The translations under genes were made by a program, and so were the position numbers. Shown piece by piece: positions 16,674 through 24,574 of a stretch of DNA of 35,400 nt. Origin of the DNA: Thiobacillus sp. Its GTDB lineage: Bacteria > Pseudomonadota > Gammaproteobacteria > Burkholderiales > Thiobacillaceae. The notes under the pieces are model-generated. The model searched no databases, was not told where the DNA came from, and saw nothing but the letters and a program-made list of their open reading frames with translations. The stretch covers positions 1 through 35,400 of the forward strand of contig NZ_JANJXQ010000110.1 of assembly GCF_024708915.1 (NCBI RefSeq), given 5' to 3'. Within the stretch, counting starts at the first letter, position 1, and every line of letters starts with the position of its first letter.

Positions 16674-17615
16674 ATGGCCGCAAAAATTCTGGTCACCGGA
16701 GCATCGGGCTTCATAGGCAGGGCGCTGCTTGAACATTTGCGCAGTGAAGCTTACGACGTACTGGGTTCGGTGCGTGTGGTCGCGGCGCGGGAACGAGGTT
16801 TCATCCTGGCACCGGAGTTGTCTGCAACATCCGATTGGCGTGAGGTGCTCGTGGGTCGGGACGTCGTGGTGCATACAGCGGCGCGCGCCCATGTCCTGAA
16901 AGAAACTGAGCAGAACCCGCTTGCGGTTTTTCGCATGGTCAATACAGCAGGCACATTGAATCTGGCGCGCCAGGCAGCGGCAGTGGGCGTGCGCCGTTTT
17001 GTTTTTATCAGTTCGATAGGCGTACATGGCTTGTTCACCCGCGAAGGGGAATGTTTTACAGAGCAAAGCCCGCCCGCGCCGCACAACGACTATGCGCTAT
17101 CAAAGTGGGAGGCTGAACAAGGGCTGCAGGAAATTTCCTGCGAAACCGGGCTGGAAATCGTTATTGTGCGCCCGCCGCTGATTTATGGGCCGGGGGTGAA
17201 GGCGAATTTCCTGCATTTGCTGAAGCTAGTCGAGAGTGGCTGGCCGTTGTCCTTGGGGGGGATTCGCAACCGCCGCAGTTTTCTGTTTCTGGGTAATTTC
17301 GTCGATGCGATCCGGCTATGTGCGGAGCACCCTGACGCAGCTGGGCAGACTTTTCTGCTGGACGACGGCGAGCCGGTTTCGACGCCTGAGCTGATCCGTG
17401 CTGTGGCGCGTGCCATGGGCCGGCCGGCGCGCTTGCTTCCGGTGCCTGCCAGCATGCTGGAACTGGCGGGCAGTCTTCTGGGCAAGCGCGCAGCCGTCAC
17501 ACGGCTTACGAGCTCGCTTGTCGTGGACAGTTCGGCTATCCGGTCGCGCCTGGGCTGGGCCCCGCCGTTTTCGATGGAAGCGGGATTGGCAGCGACTGTG
17601 TCGGCTTCGGCATGA
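16674..17615 (+). CDS. SDR-family UDP-sugar 4-reductase/epimerase (WbpV-like)
   Basis: This 313-residue extended short-chain dehydrogenase has the Rossmann motif TGASGFIGRALLEHL near its N terminus, the catalytic SSIG and YALSKWEAE (Tyr-x3-Lys), and the conserved RPPLIYGPGVKANF. In Pseudomonas the order wbpV-wbpL-wbpM is found. There WbpM makes the UDP-4-keto-6-deoxy-GlcNAc intermediate and WbpV reduces it, giving UDP-QuiNAc or a close relative. The identical order here supports the same role, although a plain UDP-hexose 4-epimerase would look similar. The ATG at 16674 is chosen because upstream starts lie inside the preceding glycosyltransferase gene. The stop overlaps the next ATG. Confidence 0.82.
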   Translation: MAAKILVTGASGFIGRALLEHLRSEAYDVLGSVRVVAARERGFILAPELSATSDWREVLVGRDVVVHTAARAHVLKETEQNPLAVFRMVNTAGTLNLARQAAAVGVRRFVFISSIGVHGLFTREGECFTEQSPPAPHNDYALSKWEAEQGLQEISCETGLEIVIVRPPLIYGPGVKANFLHLLKLVESGWPLSLGGIRNRRSFLFLGNFVDAIRLCAEHPDAAGQTFLLDDGEPVSTPELIRAVARAMGRPARLLPVPASMLELAGSLLGKRAAVTRLTSSLVVDSSAIRSRLGWAPPFSMEAGLAATVSASA

Positions 17616-18568
17616 TGTGGCTTGCACCGTTTTCTGCTTTTGTCATCTGCTGGCTGACGTTGGCCTGGCTGCTGCGATGCGGCCGCCTGCCGATGGACCA
17701 TCCCAATGAGCGTTCGCTGCATGCGACACCAACGCCGCGCATCGGTGGGCTGGGCATCATGGCCGGGGTATTGGTGAGCAGTGTGTTTCTGAGTGGGGCA
17801 GGTCTGCTACCGGTTCTGCTGATGACGTTTGTGCTGGCTTCCATGTCGGTGCTGGATGATGTGCGTGGGTTGCCGGTCGCGCTACGCTTTTTTGTGCACT
17901 TCGCGGCAGCGCTGACGAGCTTGCTGGCACTTGGGCTGACCGGCTGGACATTGCTGCTGGGTACGCTGGCGGTGGTGTGGATGACCAATCTGTATAACTT
18001 CATGGATGGCTCGGATGGCTTGTCAGGCGGTATAGCCACAATCGGTTTTGGTTCGCTGGCGCTGGCCGCGTGGCTTGGCGATGCGCCAGCACTGGCCGCG
18101 CTTTGCGCGTCGATTGCGGCAGCGGCGCTGGCATTCCTGCGTTTTAATTTCCCGCCCGCGCAGGTGTTCATGGGCGATGCTGGGTCGATTCCACTGGGAT
18201 TCCTGGCCGCCGCACTCGGTATTCTGGGTGCCCGGCAGAACGTGTGGCCGTGGCTGTTCCCGCTTGTGGTGTTCTCGCCGTTCATCGTTGACGCCAGTGT
18301 GACCCTGGGGAGCCGTATGTTGCGTGGCGAAAAATTCTGGTTGGCGCATCGTTCGCATTATTATCAGCGCGTGGTGCTGCTGGGCGCATCGCATCGCCAA
18401 CTTGCGATGGCCGCTTATGGGCTGATGCTCGCGGGCGCCGCACTGGCATTCACGCTCTTGGCGCTGCCGCAGCATGCTGCGTGGCTGCTTGCACTGTGGA
18501 TCGTGGTTTATATGCTTATCTTCCTCGCCATCGACTGGCGCTGGTATCGCACTCGTAATGAACATTAA
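17612..18568 (+). CDS. wbpL: Undecaprenyl-phosphate HexNAc-1-phosphate transferase (WbpL/WecA family)
   Basis: This 318-residue polyprenyl-phosphate sugar-1-phosphate transferase has about 10-11 membrane segments and would start each repeat unit at the inner membrane. The family motifs are in order: DHPNERSLH with PTPRIGGLG near residue 30-50, the Mg-binding VLDDVRGLP, NLYNFMDGSDGLSGG, and GDAGSIPLGF. The cytoplasmic MLRGEKFWLAHRSHYYQR loop is the acceptor or sugar-recognition loop. It is probably loaded by the UDP-sugar made by the flanking WbpV- and WbpM-like enzymes. Two ATGs (17612 and 17615) are possible; the first overlaps the previous stop. The end overlaps wbpM by 11 bases. Confidence 0.9.
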   Translation: MMWLAPFSAFVICWLTLAWLLRCGRLPMDHPNERSLHATPTPRIGGLGIMAGVLVSSVFLSGAGLLPVLLMTFVLASMSVLDDVRGLPVALRFFVHFAAALTSLLALGLTGWTLLLGTLAVVWMTNLYNFMDGSDGLSGGIATIGFGSLALAAWLGDAPALAALCASIAAAALAFLRFNFPPAQVFMGDAGSIPLGFLAAALGILGARQNVWPWLFPLVVFSPFIVDASVTLGSRMLRGEKFWLAHRSHYYQRVVLLGASHRQLAMAAYGLMLAGAALAFTLLALPQHAAWLLALWIVVYMLIFLAIDWRWYRTRNEH

Positions 18569-20393
18569 CCCCCGTACCATCACGGTCATCCTGCACGACA
18601 TTCTGGCGGCGGCCTTCGCTTGGCTGGCTGCATACTGGTTGCGCTTCAATCTGGCGCTATCGCCCGAATTCCAGGCCGCCGCGCTGTCCACCTTGGCCTG
18701 GGTGGTGCCGCTGCAGGCCGCGGTGTTCTGGCGTTTCGGCCTCTATCGCGGGATCTGGCGGTTTGCCAGCCTGCCCGATCTCAAGCGCATCGTACTGGCC
18801 GTCGGGCTGGCGGCATTGCTGGTTCCATTGGTGTTGATCCTGTTCCGCGTCAGCGCGGTGGTGCCGCGTTCGGTGCTGATTCTCGATCCATTGCTGCTGG
18901 TGATGCTGATGGGTGGAAGCCGTCTGGCCTACCGCGCGTGGAGGGAGCATCGGCTGGCCAGCGTGCTGCACCCGGACAGCAAACCGGTGCTGGTGGCGGG
19001 GGCGGGCTCGGCGGCCGACTTTCTGCTGCGCGAACTGGCGCGTAATCCGGCTGGGTTTCATGTGGTTGGACTGCTGGACGACAGCCGCGACAAGCGCGGG
19101 CGGCTGGTGCAGGGGATTCCGGTGCTGGGGCCGCTGGATGAGGTCGCGGTCTGGGCACGCAAAATGGAGGTGGACGACATCGTGCTGGCGCTGCCGTCGG
19201 CGGCGCACGCGGTGCGCAAGCGCATCACCCAGACCTGCAGCGACGCCGGGCTGAATGTGCTGACCGTGCCGTCGCTGGAAGATTTGGTGGCAGGCCGGGT
19301 GTCGGTCTCCAGCCTGCGCCGTATCGAGCTCGACGATCTGCTGGGGCGCGACCCGGTGGCGCTCGACGACAGTGGCCTGCATCAGTTGCTGACCGGCCAG
19401 GTGGTGATGGTGACCGGCGCGGGGGGCTCGATCGGCTCGGAGCTGTGTCGCCAGATTGCGCGTTTTGCGCCGGCGAAACTGGTGTTGTTCGAGCAGTCGG
19501 AGCTGGCGCTGTACGCGATGGAGCAGGAATTGCCGCAGCGTTTTCCCGACTTGCAGATTGCACCGATGATCGGCGACGTGAAGAACGCCGTGTGGGTGAA
19601 CCAGGTGATGGCCGAGCAGCGTCCCACCGTGGTGTTCCATGCCGCCGCCTACAAGCATGTGCCGTTGATGGAGAACGACAATGCCTGGGAGGCGGTGCGC
19701 AACAACGTGCTGGGCACCCAGGTGGTCGCCGCCGCGGCGCAGGCCAACGGCGTCGGCAAGTTCGTGATGATCTCCACCGACAAGGCGGTCAATCCGACCA
19801 ACGTGATGGGGGCGACCAAGCGGCTGGCGGAGATGGCGTGCCAGGCGATGCAACAATCGACCGGCACGCGCTTCGTGTCGGTGCGCTTCGGCAACGTGCT
19901 CGGCTCGTCCGGCAGTGTGATTCCCAAGTTCCAGAAGCAGATCGAGGCGGGCGGGCCGGTGACGGTGACGCATCCCGAGATCACGCGCTTTTTCATGTCG
20001 ATCCCCGAAGCCGCGCAACTGGTGCTGCAGGCTGGCCTGATGGGCGAGGGCGGCGAGATTTTCGTGCTCGACATGGGCGAACCGGTCAGGATTGCCGAAC
20101 TGGCCCGGCTGATGATCCGCCTGTCGGGTGCGGACGAAGACCGCATCCGCATCGAATACAGCGGCCTGCGTCCCGGCGAGAAGCTGTATGAGGAATTGCT
20201 CGCCGACGACGAGTCGACGCTGCCCACTCCGCATCCCAAGCTACGGGTGGCTAAAGCGCGCGCCGCCGACGCCGGCTGGTATGCCGAGTGCCTGGCCTGG
20301 CTGGATCACTCTGAGACCCATGACGAAATGACGGTCAAGCGCCAGTTGAAAACCTGGGTGCCGGAATATCAGCCGGAGTCGTTCGCGGCATGA
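18558..20393 (+). CDS. wbpM: UDP-GlcNAc 4,6-dehydratase, membrane-bound WbpM/CapD/PglF family
   Basis: This 611-residue protein begins with four N-terminal membrane helices (to about residue 125) and a CoA/NAD-binding-like domain (VLVAGAGSAADFLLREL). The catalytic SDR domain follows, with VTGAGGSIGSE at about 285-295. The active-site segment STDKAVNPTNVMGATK has Met (about 417) where most SDR enzymes have Tyr, and Lys at about 421. This Ser-Met-Lys arrangement is known for large WbpM-type C6 dehydratases, so it is not a defect. The product, UDP-2-acetamido-4-keto-2,6-dideoxyglucose, feeds QuiNAc, FucNAc or bacillosamine-like sugars. It is the last gene of the operon, and the ATG at 18558 is chosen over longer forms that run further into wbpL. 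Confidence 0.93.
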   Translation: MNINPRTITVILHDILAAAFAWLAAYWLRFNLALSPEFQAAALSTLAWVVPLQAAVFWRFGLYRGIWRFASLPDLKRIVLAVGLAALLVPLVLILFRVSAVVPRSVLILDPLLLVMLMGGSRLAYRAWREHRLASVLHPDSKPVLVAGAGSAADFLLRELARNPAGFHVVGLLDDSRDKRGRLVQGIPVLGPLDEVAVWARKMEVDDIVLALPSAAHAVRKRITQTCSDAGLNVLTVPSLEDLVAGRVSVSSLRRIELDDLLGRDPVALDDSGLHQLLTGQVVMVTGAGGSIGSELCRQIARFAPAKLVLFEQSELALYAMEQELPQRFPDLQIAPMIGDVKNAVWVNQVMAEQRPTVVFHAAAYKHVPLMENDNAWEAVRNNVLGTQVVAAAAQANGVGKFVMISTDKAVNPTNVMGATKRLAEMACQAMQQSTGTRFVSVRFGNVLGSSGSVIPKFQKQIEAGGPVTVTHPEITRFFMSIPEAAQLVLQAGLMGEGGEIFVLDMGEPVRIAELARLMIRLSGADEDRIRIEYSGLRPGEKLYEELLADDESTLPTPHPKLRVAKARAADAGWYAECLAWLDHSETHDEMTVKRQLKTWVPEYQPESFAA

Positions 20394-20517
20394 ATGCCGT
20401 GCAACGCGCCAGGCCCCTCCGCATCCTCGTCATCGGGTAGGGCGAGTTGGGCGAGTAGCGTTTGTCTACGCTGTGACGCGCGCGATGACAACCGGCTGCG
20501 ACGACAGGACACAGGCA
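20390..20517 (+). other. Short convergent intergenic stretch with a possible gene-start remnant
   Basis: An ATG at 20390 overlapping the wbpM stop opens a frame reading MNAVQRARPLRILVIG, then a TAG, then GELGE, another TAG, and RLSTL. It has the look of the beginning of a Rossmann-type or glycosyltransferase protein broken by stops. It may be the decayed start of a former next gene in the operon, or chance. The stretch separates two convergent genes; no clear hairpin followed by a T run was seen, so no terminator is called. Confidence 0.2.
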
Positions 20518-21648
20518 TCAGCGACGCGGTGCGCGCGCCAGCTGCTCATATAGCGCCAGCGTCTGATCCAGCATCGCTTGCAGCGGGAAAAAATCGCCCG
20601 CCGGAACCGCTTCTGGATGTTGCAGCAGTTGGGCGATGTGCTGGCAGGTTTCGTCGAGCCGGTCGAGCGGCAGCAGTCCGGCAGGATAGACGGTGCGCAG
20701 GATTTCGCCGACGCCGCCGTGGTCGTAGCCTGCCGTCGGCACGCCCAGCCGCAGCGCCTCCAGCGTGGTGCGGCCGAAGGACTCGGGCTGGGTTGATAGC
20801 GACAGCACCAGGCTGGAAATCGCCAGGATGTTTTTCAGGTCGTCGCGCTGGCCGGTGAAGCTGAGGTCGGTTTCCAGACCCAGGCTGCGCACGCGGTAGC
20901 GCAGCTTCTGCAGATAGCGCTGCTTGGATGACGACGCGCCGCCGACGATGATTCCATGAATGGGCAGTCCGCGCCGCTTCAGCCGGGCAATCGATTCGAT
21001 AAAGTCTTCATGCCCCTTGAGCCGGGTGATGCGGCCGGGCAGGGTGAGCAACTGCTTGCCGGCGGCGTTCGGAAACTGCGCAAAGAATGCCTGCTGCCAG
21101 CCGGGGTCGGGCTTCCAGCCGTGCGGGTAGGCTTCGCCGTCGACCCCGCGATGGATGACCTGGATGCGCCAGGGCAGGGTGTCGGGGTATTCGCGCAGGA
21201 TGTAGTCGCGCACGGTTTTGGACACTGCAATCACCCGTTCGCCCTGCGTCATGATGCGGCTGTAGCGATTGACGCCATACATGCCGTGCACCGTGGTGAC
21301 GAAACGCGGGCGGGTGGATGGATCCATGCCGCGCCAGGCAAGCCAGGCAATCCACGCCGGCACGCGCGAACGCGCATGGATGATGTCGACCTTTTGTTCC
21401 AGCAGAAACTTGCGCAGCCTGCCGACGAGCCGCAGCGTTTTGAGCGATTTTTTGCCGATCGGCCAGGCGAAGTGTTCGGCGCCGGATGCAACCAGCGGCG
21501 CGACCTGCCGCCCGCCCGCCGACATCACCAGCGCGCGGTGGCCGTGCTCGACAAGCGCTTGCGCCACTTCGAGCGTGCCGCGTTCCACTCCGCCGGATTC
21601 CAGCGCGGGCAACAGTTGCAGGACGGTCAGTTTGCGGGCGGCGGTCAT
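20518..21648 (-). CDS. Glycosyltransferase family 4 (GT-B)
   Basis: This 376-residue protein has an N-terminal acceptor domain with LQLLPALESGGVERGTLEVA and a central HARSRVPAW. The C-terminal donor domain has LLTLPGRITRLKGHEDFIE, VGGASSSKQRYLQKL and QPESFGRTTLEALRLGVP, where the Glu pair of the E-x7-E motif reads as PESFGRTTLEA. It probably adds a sugar to LPS core or another lipid-linked glycan. It lies 37 bases downstream of the PIN-domain gene on the same strand and could be cotranscribed with it. It is convergent with the polysaccharide operon and GC-rich like the rest of the chromosome. Confidence 0.9.
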   Translation of the reverse strand: MTAARKLTVLQLLPALESGGVERGTLEVAQALVEHGHRALVMSAGGRQVAPLVASGAEHFAWPIGKKSLKTLRLVGRLRKFLLEQKVDIIHARSRVPAWIAWLAWRGMDPSTRPRFVTTVHGMYGVNRYSRIMTQGERVIAVSKTVRDYILREYPDTLPWRIQVIHRGVDGEAYPHGWKPDPGWQQAFFAQFPNAAGKQLLTLPGRITRLKGHEDFIESIARLKRRGLPIHGIIVGGASSSKQRYLQKLRYRVRSLGLETDLSFTGQRDDLKNILAISSLVLSLSTQPESFGRTTLEALRLGVPTAGYDHGGVGEILRTVYPAGLLPLDRLDETCQHIAQLLQHPEAVPAGDFFPLQAMLDQTLALYEQLARAPRR

Positions 21649-21685
21649 GCGAAATTTGCGAGATAGATGATATGCAATGCCGGCT

Positions 21686-22102
21686 TTATTTGATGCCGAC
21701 CAGAAAGGCTGCTGGCGGGAGGATGGGGATTCCGCGCCAGGGATGCATGTTCGTTAAATGCGGATCGCTGGAGATGATCAGCTCGGCTACGGCTGCTTCG
21801 GCCAGCGCCAGAAATATGTTGTCTTTTGGATCAGGGCAGTCGGTCACGATGATCGATACATCAATCATCGTTGCGCGTTCCCGAAAGCCGGCGATAAAAG
21901 CCTCGCGCTGAGTTTTGGGCGCATAGCGGTCGAACTTTGACCGGCCTAATACCAACTCCAGTTCCGCCAGCGTTTCGTGGCTGACGCATACATCGAAATC
22001 CAGCAAGGATTTTTCCAGGGCCAGGGCGGGAATGGAGTCCGGGCGGATTGCAGCGCTGACCAGAATGCCCGTATCCAGAACCACCCACCTAGCGAAGCTC
22101 AT
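21686..22102 (-). CDS. PIN-domain toxin (VapC-like, PIN_3 family)
   Basis: This 138-residue protein has the PIN-domain acidic residues: Asp in VVLDTGILVSA near the N terminus, Glu in HETLAELELVL, and Asp residues in DCPDPKDNIFLALAEA and ISSDPHL. The family cleaves RNA. One oddity is Gly in the usual D-T-N motif (DTG), so activity may be altered. It overlaps the upstream Phd-type antitoxin gene by 14 bases, the usual coupling of a toxin-antitoxin pair. Confidence 0.82.
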   Translation of the reverse strand: MSFARWVVLDTGILVSAAIRPDSIPALALEKSLLDFDVCVSHETLAELELVLGRSKFDRYAPKTQREAFIAGFRERATMIDVSIIVTDCPDPKDNIFLALAEAAVAELIISSDPHLTNMHPWRGIPILPPAAFLVGIK

Positions 22103-22358
22103 GGACCAGGCGGTCGATATCGTCGTCGGTCAGCGAGGCCGCATCGGGCAGGGGAGCGGAGTGCTGTTTGTAGCTCGAATACCAGCGGACGGCATCCTCG
22201 CGGCGCTTGCGGATATCCTGCAGTTCCTTGAGGTCGTGCTCGGAAACCACATAGGCAACCGTGCGGCCGCGGCGCGTGATTTCGATCGGTTCGCGTTGCG
22301 CTCGATCAATCAGTTCGCCAAATCGGCTCTGCGCCTCAACTGAAGTTACGGCAATCAT
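22089..22358 (-). CDS. Phd/YefM-family antitoxin
   Basis: This 89-residue protein starts MIAVTSVEAQSRFGELIDRA and continues with EPIEITRRGRTVAYVVSEHD, the DNA-binding Phd/YefM fold. The charged C-terminal half (KRREDAVRWYSSYK and onward) would bind and neutralise the toxin. Members repress their own promoter by binding repeated operator sites. Three tandem 9-mers lie 15-41 bases upstream of the start codon. It pairs with the PIN-domain gene, which it overlaps. Confidence 0.85.
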   Translation of the reverse strand: MIAVTSVEAQSRFGELIDRAQREPIEITRRGRTVAYVVSEHDLKELQDIRKRREDAVRWYSSYKQHSAPLPDAASLTDDDIDRLVHELR

Positions 22359-22369
22359 GGTTTCACCCT

Positions 22370-22398
22370 GTAATGGCCAATGTGGCTAATATGGTCAA
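22370..22398 (-). promoter_or_regulatory. Possible sigma70 promoter for the Phd/PIN pair
   Basis: On the - strand TTGACC (22398-22393) is followed after 17 bases by CATTAC (22375-22370). The -35 box is good and the -10 box poor, and transcription would begin only a few bases before the antitoxin ATG. It overlaps the 9-bp repeats. Confidence 0.25.
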
Positions 22399-22399
22399 T
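22373..22399. repeat. Three tandem 9-bp repeats, probable antitoxin operator
   Basis: On the + strand the sequence reads ATGGCCAAT, GTGGCTAAT, ATGGTCAAT without gaps (consensus RTGGYYAAT). The array sits just upstream of the divergent-reading antitoxin start at 22358 and overlaps a weak promoter-like pair, so an operator for Phd autoregulation is the likely use. The repeat is seen directly; the function is inferred. Confidence 0.5.
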
Positions 22400-22421
22400 A
22401 TACAGGGTCGGCTGGCGCGTG

Positions 22422-23393
22422 TCATCGTCTGGGTGCAGCCTTGGCTTGATGCGCATCAAACCAGCGTTGCATGATGTTTTGTGCACAGCGGTCTGCCTCG
22501 GCCAGCGGGTGCAGGTTGGGGTGCAGTTCGCCGTGCGCGCACCAGTGCACAAAGCGGGTGATGCGCTGCGCGTCGGCGAGCTGCGCGATCGCCGGGCCGA
22601 CACGGCTTTTCGGGTTGACCGGCAGATCGAACACGCCGACATCCGCACCTGCCGTCAGCGCTTCGAACACCATCGATACGCTGTCGGGCGTCACCCACAC
22701 GGTGCTGCTGCGCGCAAGCTGAGCGGGCAGCCAGTCGGGCGGCGTGGCGGTGTGGGGAATGACGGTCAGGTTGGGAAATGCCGGCAGTGCGCCCACAAAA
22801 TCCGCCGGCGTGCGGCGCGAGGTGGTGAGCGTCCAGCGGGTGTCCGGCGTGCGCGCGAGAATGCTCTTGATCTGCAGCTGCACGGCGTCGCTGTCCCATT
22901 CGAAATGCGGCGAGACGCCGCCAATCAGGATCAAGCCGTGGCCCGCATCGCGTGCCGCTGCGGGCTGGATGCGGTTGAGCGCTCCGGCAGTCGCCAGCGT
23001 GCGCGCATCTTCCGCAACGCCATCGTGGCGGGGAAGAATGCACAGATCGAAGCAGCGACGCGGCAGGCTCGGCTTCATCAGCACCACGCTGCGCCCGCCG
23101 CGTGCGCGCCGCGCCGCCAGCAGCGTCAGGTGGGTGGCGTGTCCCGCGCCGACGATCAGGTCGGGCCTGGGCAGTATGTCGCCGGGAAGACGTTTCAGCA
23201 GCAGCGCCAGCCAGGCCCGCCAGGCTGGCAGGGCGCGAAGGATATGGATTTCGGCGGGGACGGCACGTGCCAGCGCCTCGCCCAGCCCCAGCGACTGGTT
23301 GACGTGGCCCGGTTTGCCATCGCTGACGATCCAGACGATCAGCGGCAGGCTATTTCGGCCGTTCGAGGAGGCGGCAGACCGGACTTCAAGCAA
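22422..23393 (-). CDS. ELM1/GtrOC1 family protein (Mito_fiss_Elm1), putative glycosyltransferase-like
   Basis: About 323 residues. It carries the family-typical IVWIVSDGKPGHVNQSLGL, the RPDLIVGAGHATHL loop, VLMKPSLPRRCFDLCILPRHD, LILIGGVSPHFEWD, and the C-terminal VTPDSVSMVFEALTAG with DLPVNPKSR. The family is widespread near LPS genes and has a GT-B-like look, but its bacterial reaction is not established to my knowledge. The start is uncertain. I choose TTG 23393, which follows a GGAAG sequence and overlaps the toxin stop by 8 bases; GTG 23420 and TTG 23444 are in-frame alternatives with larger overlaps. Its coupling to a toxin-antitoxin pair is unusual. Confidence 0.82.
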   Translation of the reverse strand: MLEVRSAASSNGRNSLPLIVWIVSDGKPGHVNQSLGLGEALARAVPAEIHILRALPAWRAWLALLLKRLPGDILPRPDLIVGAGHATHLTLLAARRARGGRSVVLMKPSLPRRCFDLCILPRHDGVAEDARTLATAGALNRIQPAAARDAGHGLILIGGVSPHFEWDSDAVQLQIKSILARTPDTRWTLTTSRRTPADFVGALPAFPNLTVIPHTATPPDWLPAQLARSSTVWVTPDSVSMVFEALTAGADVGVFDLPVNPKSRVGPAIAQLADAQRITRFVHWCAHGELHPNLHPLAEADRCAQNIMQRWFDAHQAKAAPRR

Positions 23394-23679
23394 GACGCTT
23401 CCGCCAATATCCAGGTTCACGGTGGCTGTGCATGACCGCGACAATCAGAATATGGTCAGGCTCGACGGTGTACAGGATGGCATAGGGGAAAATACGTGTT
23501 AAACACCGCCGAATATCTTCTTCAAATATGCCCCATGTATCGGGCGCGTCGAGAATCAGATGGATGGCATGCTCCACTGCGCCGATAAATCGCAGTTCCA
23601 GTCCGGCTTGGCAGGCGGCGTAATGCCGGGCGGCTTCTTCGTATTCGGCCAGCGCATCCGGATGGAACTCAAATCGCAC
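23386..23679 (-). CDS. RelE/ParE-family toxin
   Basis: This 97-residue protein has the small ParE fold: MRFEFHPDALAEYEEAARHY, a central FIGAVEHAIHLI helix, and the C-terminal FPYAILYTVEPDHILIVAVMHSHREPGYW strands. ParE-type toxins act on gyrase, RelE-type ones on mRNA at the ribosome; this sequence looks more like ParE. Start and antitoxin stop overlap by one base. It is the second gene of a three-gene unit: antitoxin, toxin, ELM1. Confidence 0.85.
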   Translation of the reverse strand: MRFEFHPDALAEYEEAARHYAACQAGLELRFIGAVEHAIHLILDAPDTWGIFEEDIRRCLTRIFPYAILYTVEPDHILIVAVMHSHREPGYWRKRLA

Positions 23680-23909
23680 TACGGGAACATCCGGCGAATA
23701 CGGGACAGTGCCTCATCTCCCGGGATCGTCTGGACAGACCCGCTACGGACGTCGTTGCGTCGGCGCAGCGCCTCGTTTACCCAAAGTTCGTGGGCATAAC
23801 CGTCTTCCAGTGGATCGAGGCTCTCGGCCAGGCGGTCGGCCAGAAGCGCACGCGCTTCGCTCGGCAGGGCAAGCGCCTCTTCTGCGATCTGTTCAACGGT
23901 CAGGTTCAT
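23679..23909 (-). CDS. Addiction-module antitoxin (Unstab_antitox family)
   Basis: This 76-residue acidic protein begins MNLTVEQIAEEALALPSEAR and continues ALLADRLAESLDPLED, the standard pattern of the short putative addiction-module component usually paired with ParE/RelE toxins. A strong ribosome binding site (AGGAG, complement of 23918-23922) lies 8 bases upstream. The toxin gene begins on the last base of its stop codon. Upstream to 23998 I see only AT-rich leader sequence with no confident promoter. Confidence 0.8.
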   Translation of the reverse strand: MNLTVEQIAEEALALPSEARALLADRLAESLDPLEDGYAHELWVNEALRRRNDVRSGSVQTIPGDEALSRIRRMFP

Positions 23910-23998
23910 GAGATGTACTCCTTTTATATGCGTTCAAATTGTAGCCATGAACATCACTTTTCCCTACTTGCGGTCGACGCAAATATTCATATAGCGTC

Positions 23999-24574
23999 TC
24001 AGACAACGAGCAGCCCCGTATCCTCGTACAAATCGTCCAGCGACAGGGCGAGGCGGGCGTCGCCGCACGCCACATCCAGCCGGTCTTCGGGCGAGAGTTC
24101 CTGTTCGAACCAGGCGCCGTGTTCATCGCGAAAATATACCTTGGCCCACAGCCGCTCCGAATCGACCAGCAGGTAATAGCGCAGGCTTGCCAGCCCGCGA
24201 TAGGCCGCTAATTTCTCGCGCACATCAATGCTGGCAGTGGCGGGGGACAGCACTTCTGCGATGAGGCAGGGTAACTGTTTGTAGATCGGATGATCGTCAG
24301 CCGGATCGCACACCAGCATCGCGTCGGGGTAGTAATACGTCGAGCCGCTGGCAAGCCGCAGCTTCATGTCGGCCATGAACGCACGGCAGGCTTTGCCGCG
24401 GGTGGCGCTGCGCAGATGGAAAGCAATATTGAGCGCAATGCGGTTGTGCCGCTCGTTCGCACCCGCCATCGCGAAAATTTCGCCGTCTACCAACTCATGT
24501 TTGCTGGTCGCGGCTTCCTCGCGGTGCAGGTAGTCGGCTTCATCAATCGGCGAATGGACGCGGGCTTGTGACAT
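23999..24574 (-). CDS. Uma2-family (DUF820) restriction endonuclease-like protein
   Basis: This 191-residue protein has the PD-(D/E)xK-like core of the Uma2 family: ELVDGEIFAMAGANERHNRI, YYYPDAMLVCDP with the metal-binding Asp, and LIAEVLSPATASIDVREKL with the Glu-x-x-Ser-x-x-Thr pattern, then LRYYLLVDSE. The family is abundant in cyanobacteria and some Proteobacteria, and its biological role is unknown. It stands alone between thiO and the toxin-antitoxin-ELM1 unit. The 175 bases between it and thiO (24575-24749) hold no gene I can support. Confidence 0.87.
   Translation of the reverse strand: MSQARVHSPIDEADYLHREEAATSKHELVDGEIFAMAGANERHNRIALNIAFHLRSATRGKACRAFMADMKLRLASGSTYYYPDAMLVCDPADDHPIYKQLPCLIAEVLSPATASIDVREKLAAYRGLASLRYYLLVDSERLWAKVYFRDEHGAWFEQELSPEDRLDVACGDARLALSLDDLYEDTGLLVV

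Noticed and set aside
18657..20234. Long open frame on the - strand opposite wbpM (about 525 codons)
   Set aside because: Antisense shadow of a GC-rich gene; composition is His/Arg/Gln-rich and shows no family motifs.
18558..20393. Loss of the catalytic Tyr in WbpM as a sign of inactivity
   Set aside because: Met at this position is normal for large WbpM-type 4,6-dehydratases.
22380..23435. Long + strand open frame opposite the ELM1-family gene
   Set aside because: Antisense shadow; Arg/Gln-rich without recognisable motifs, while the - strand encodes a clear family member.
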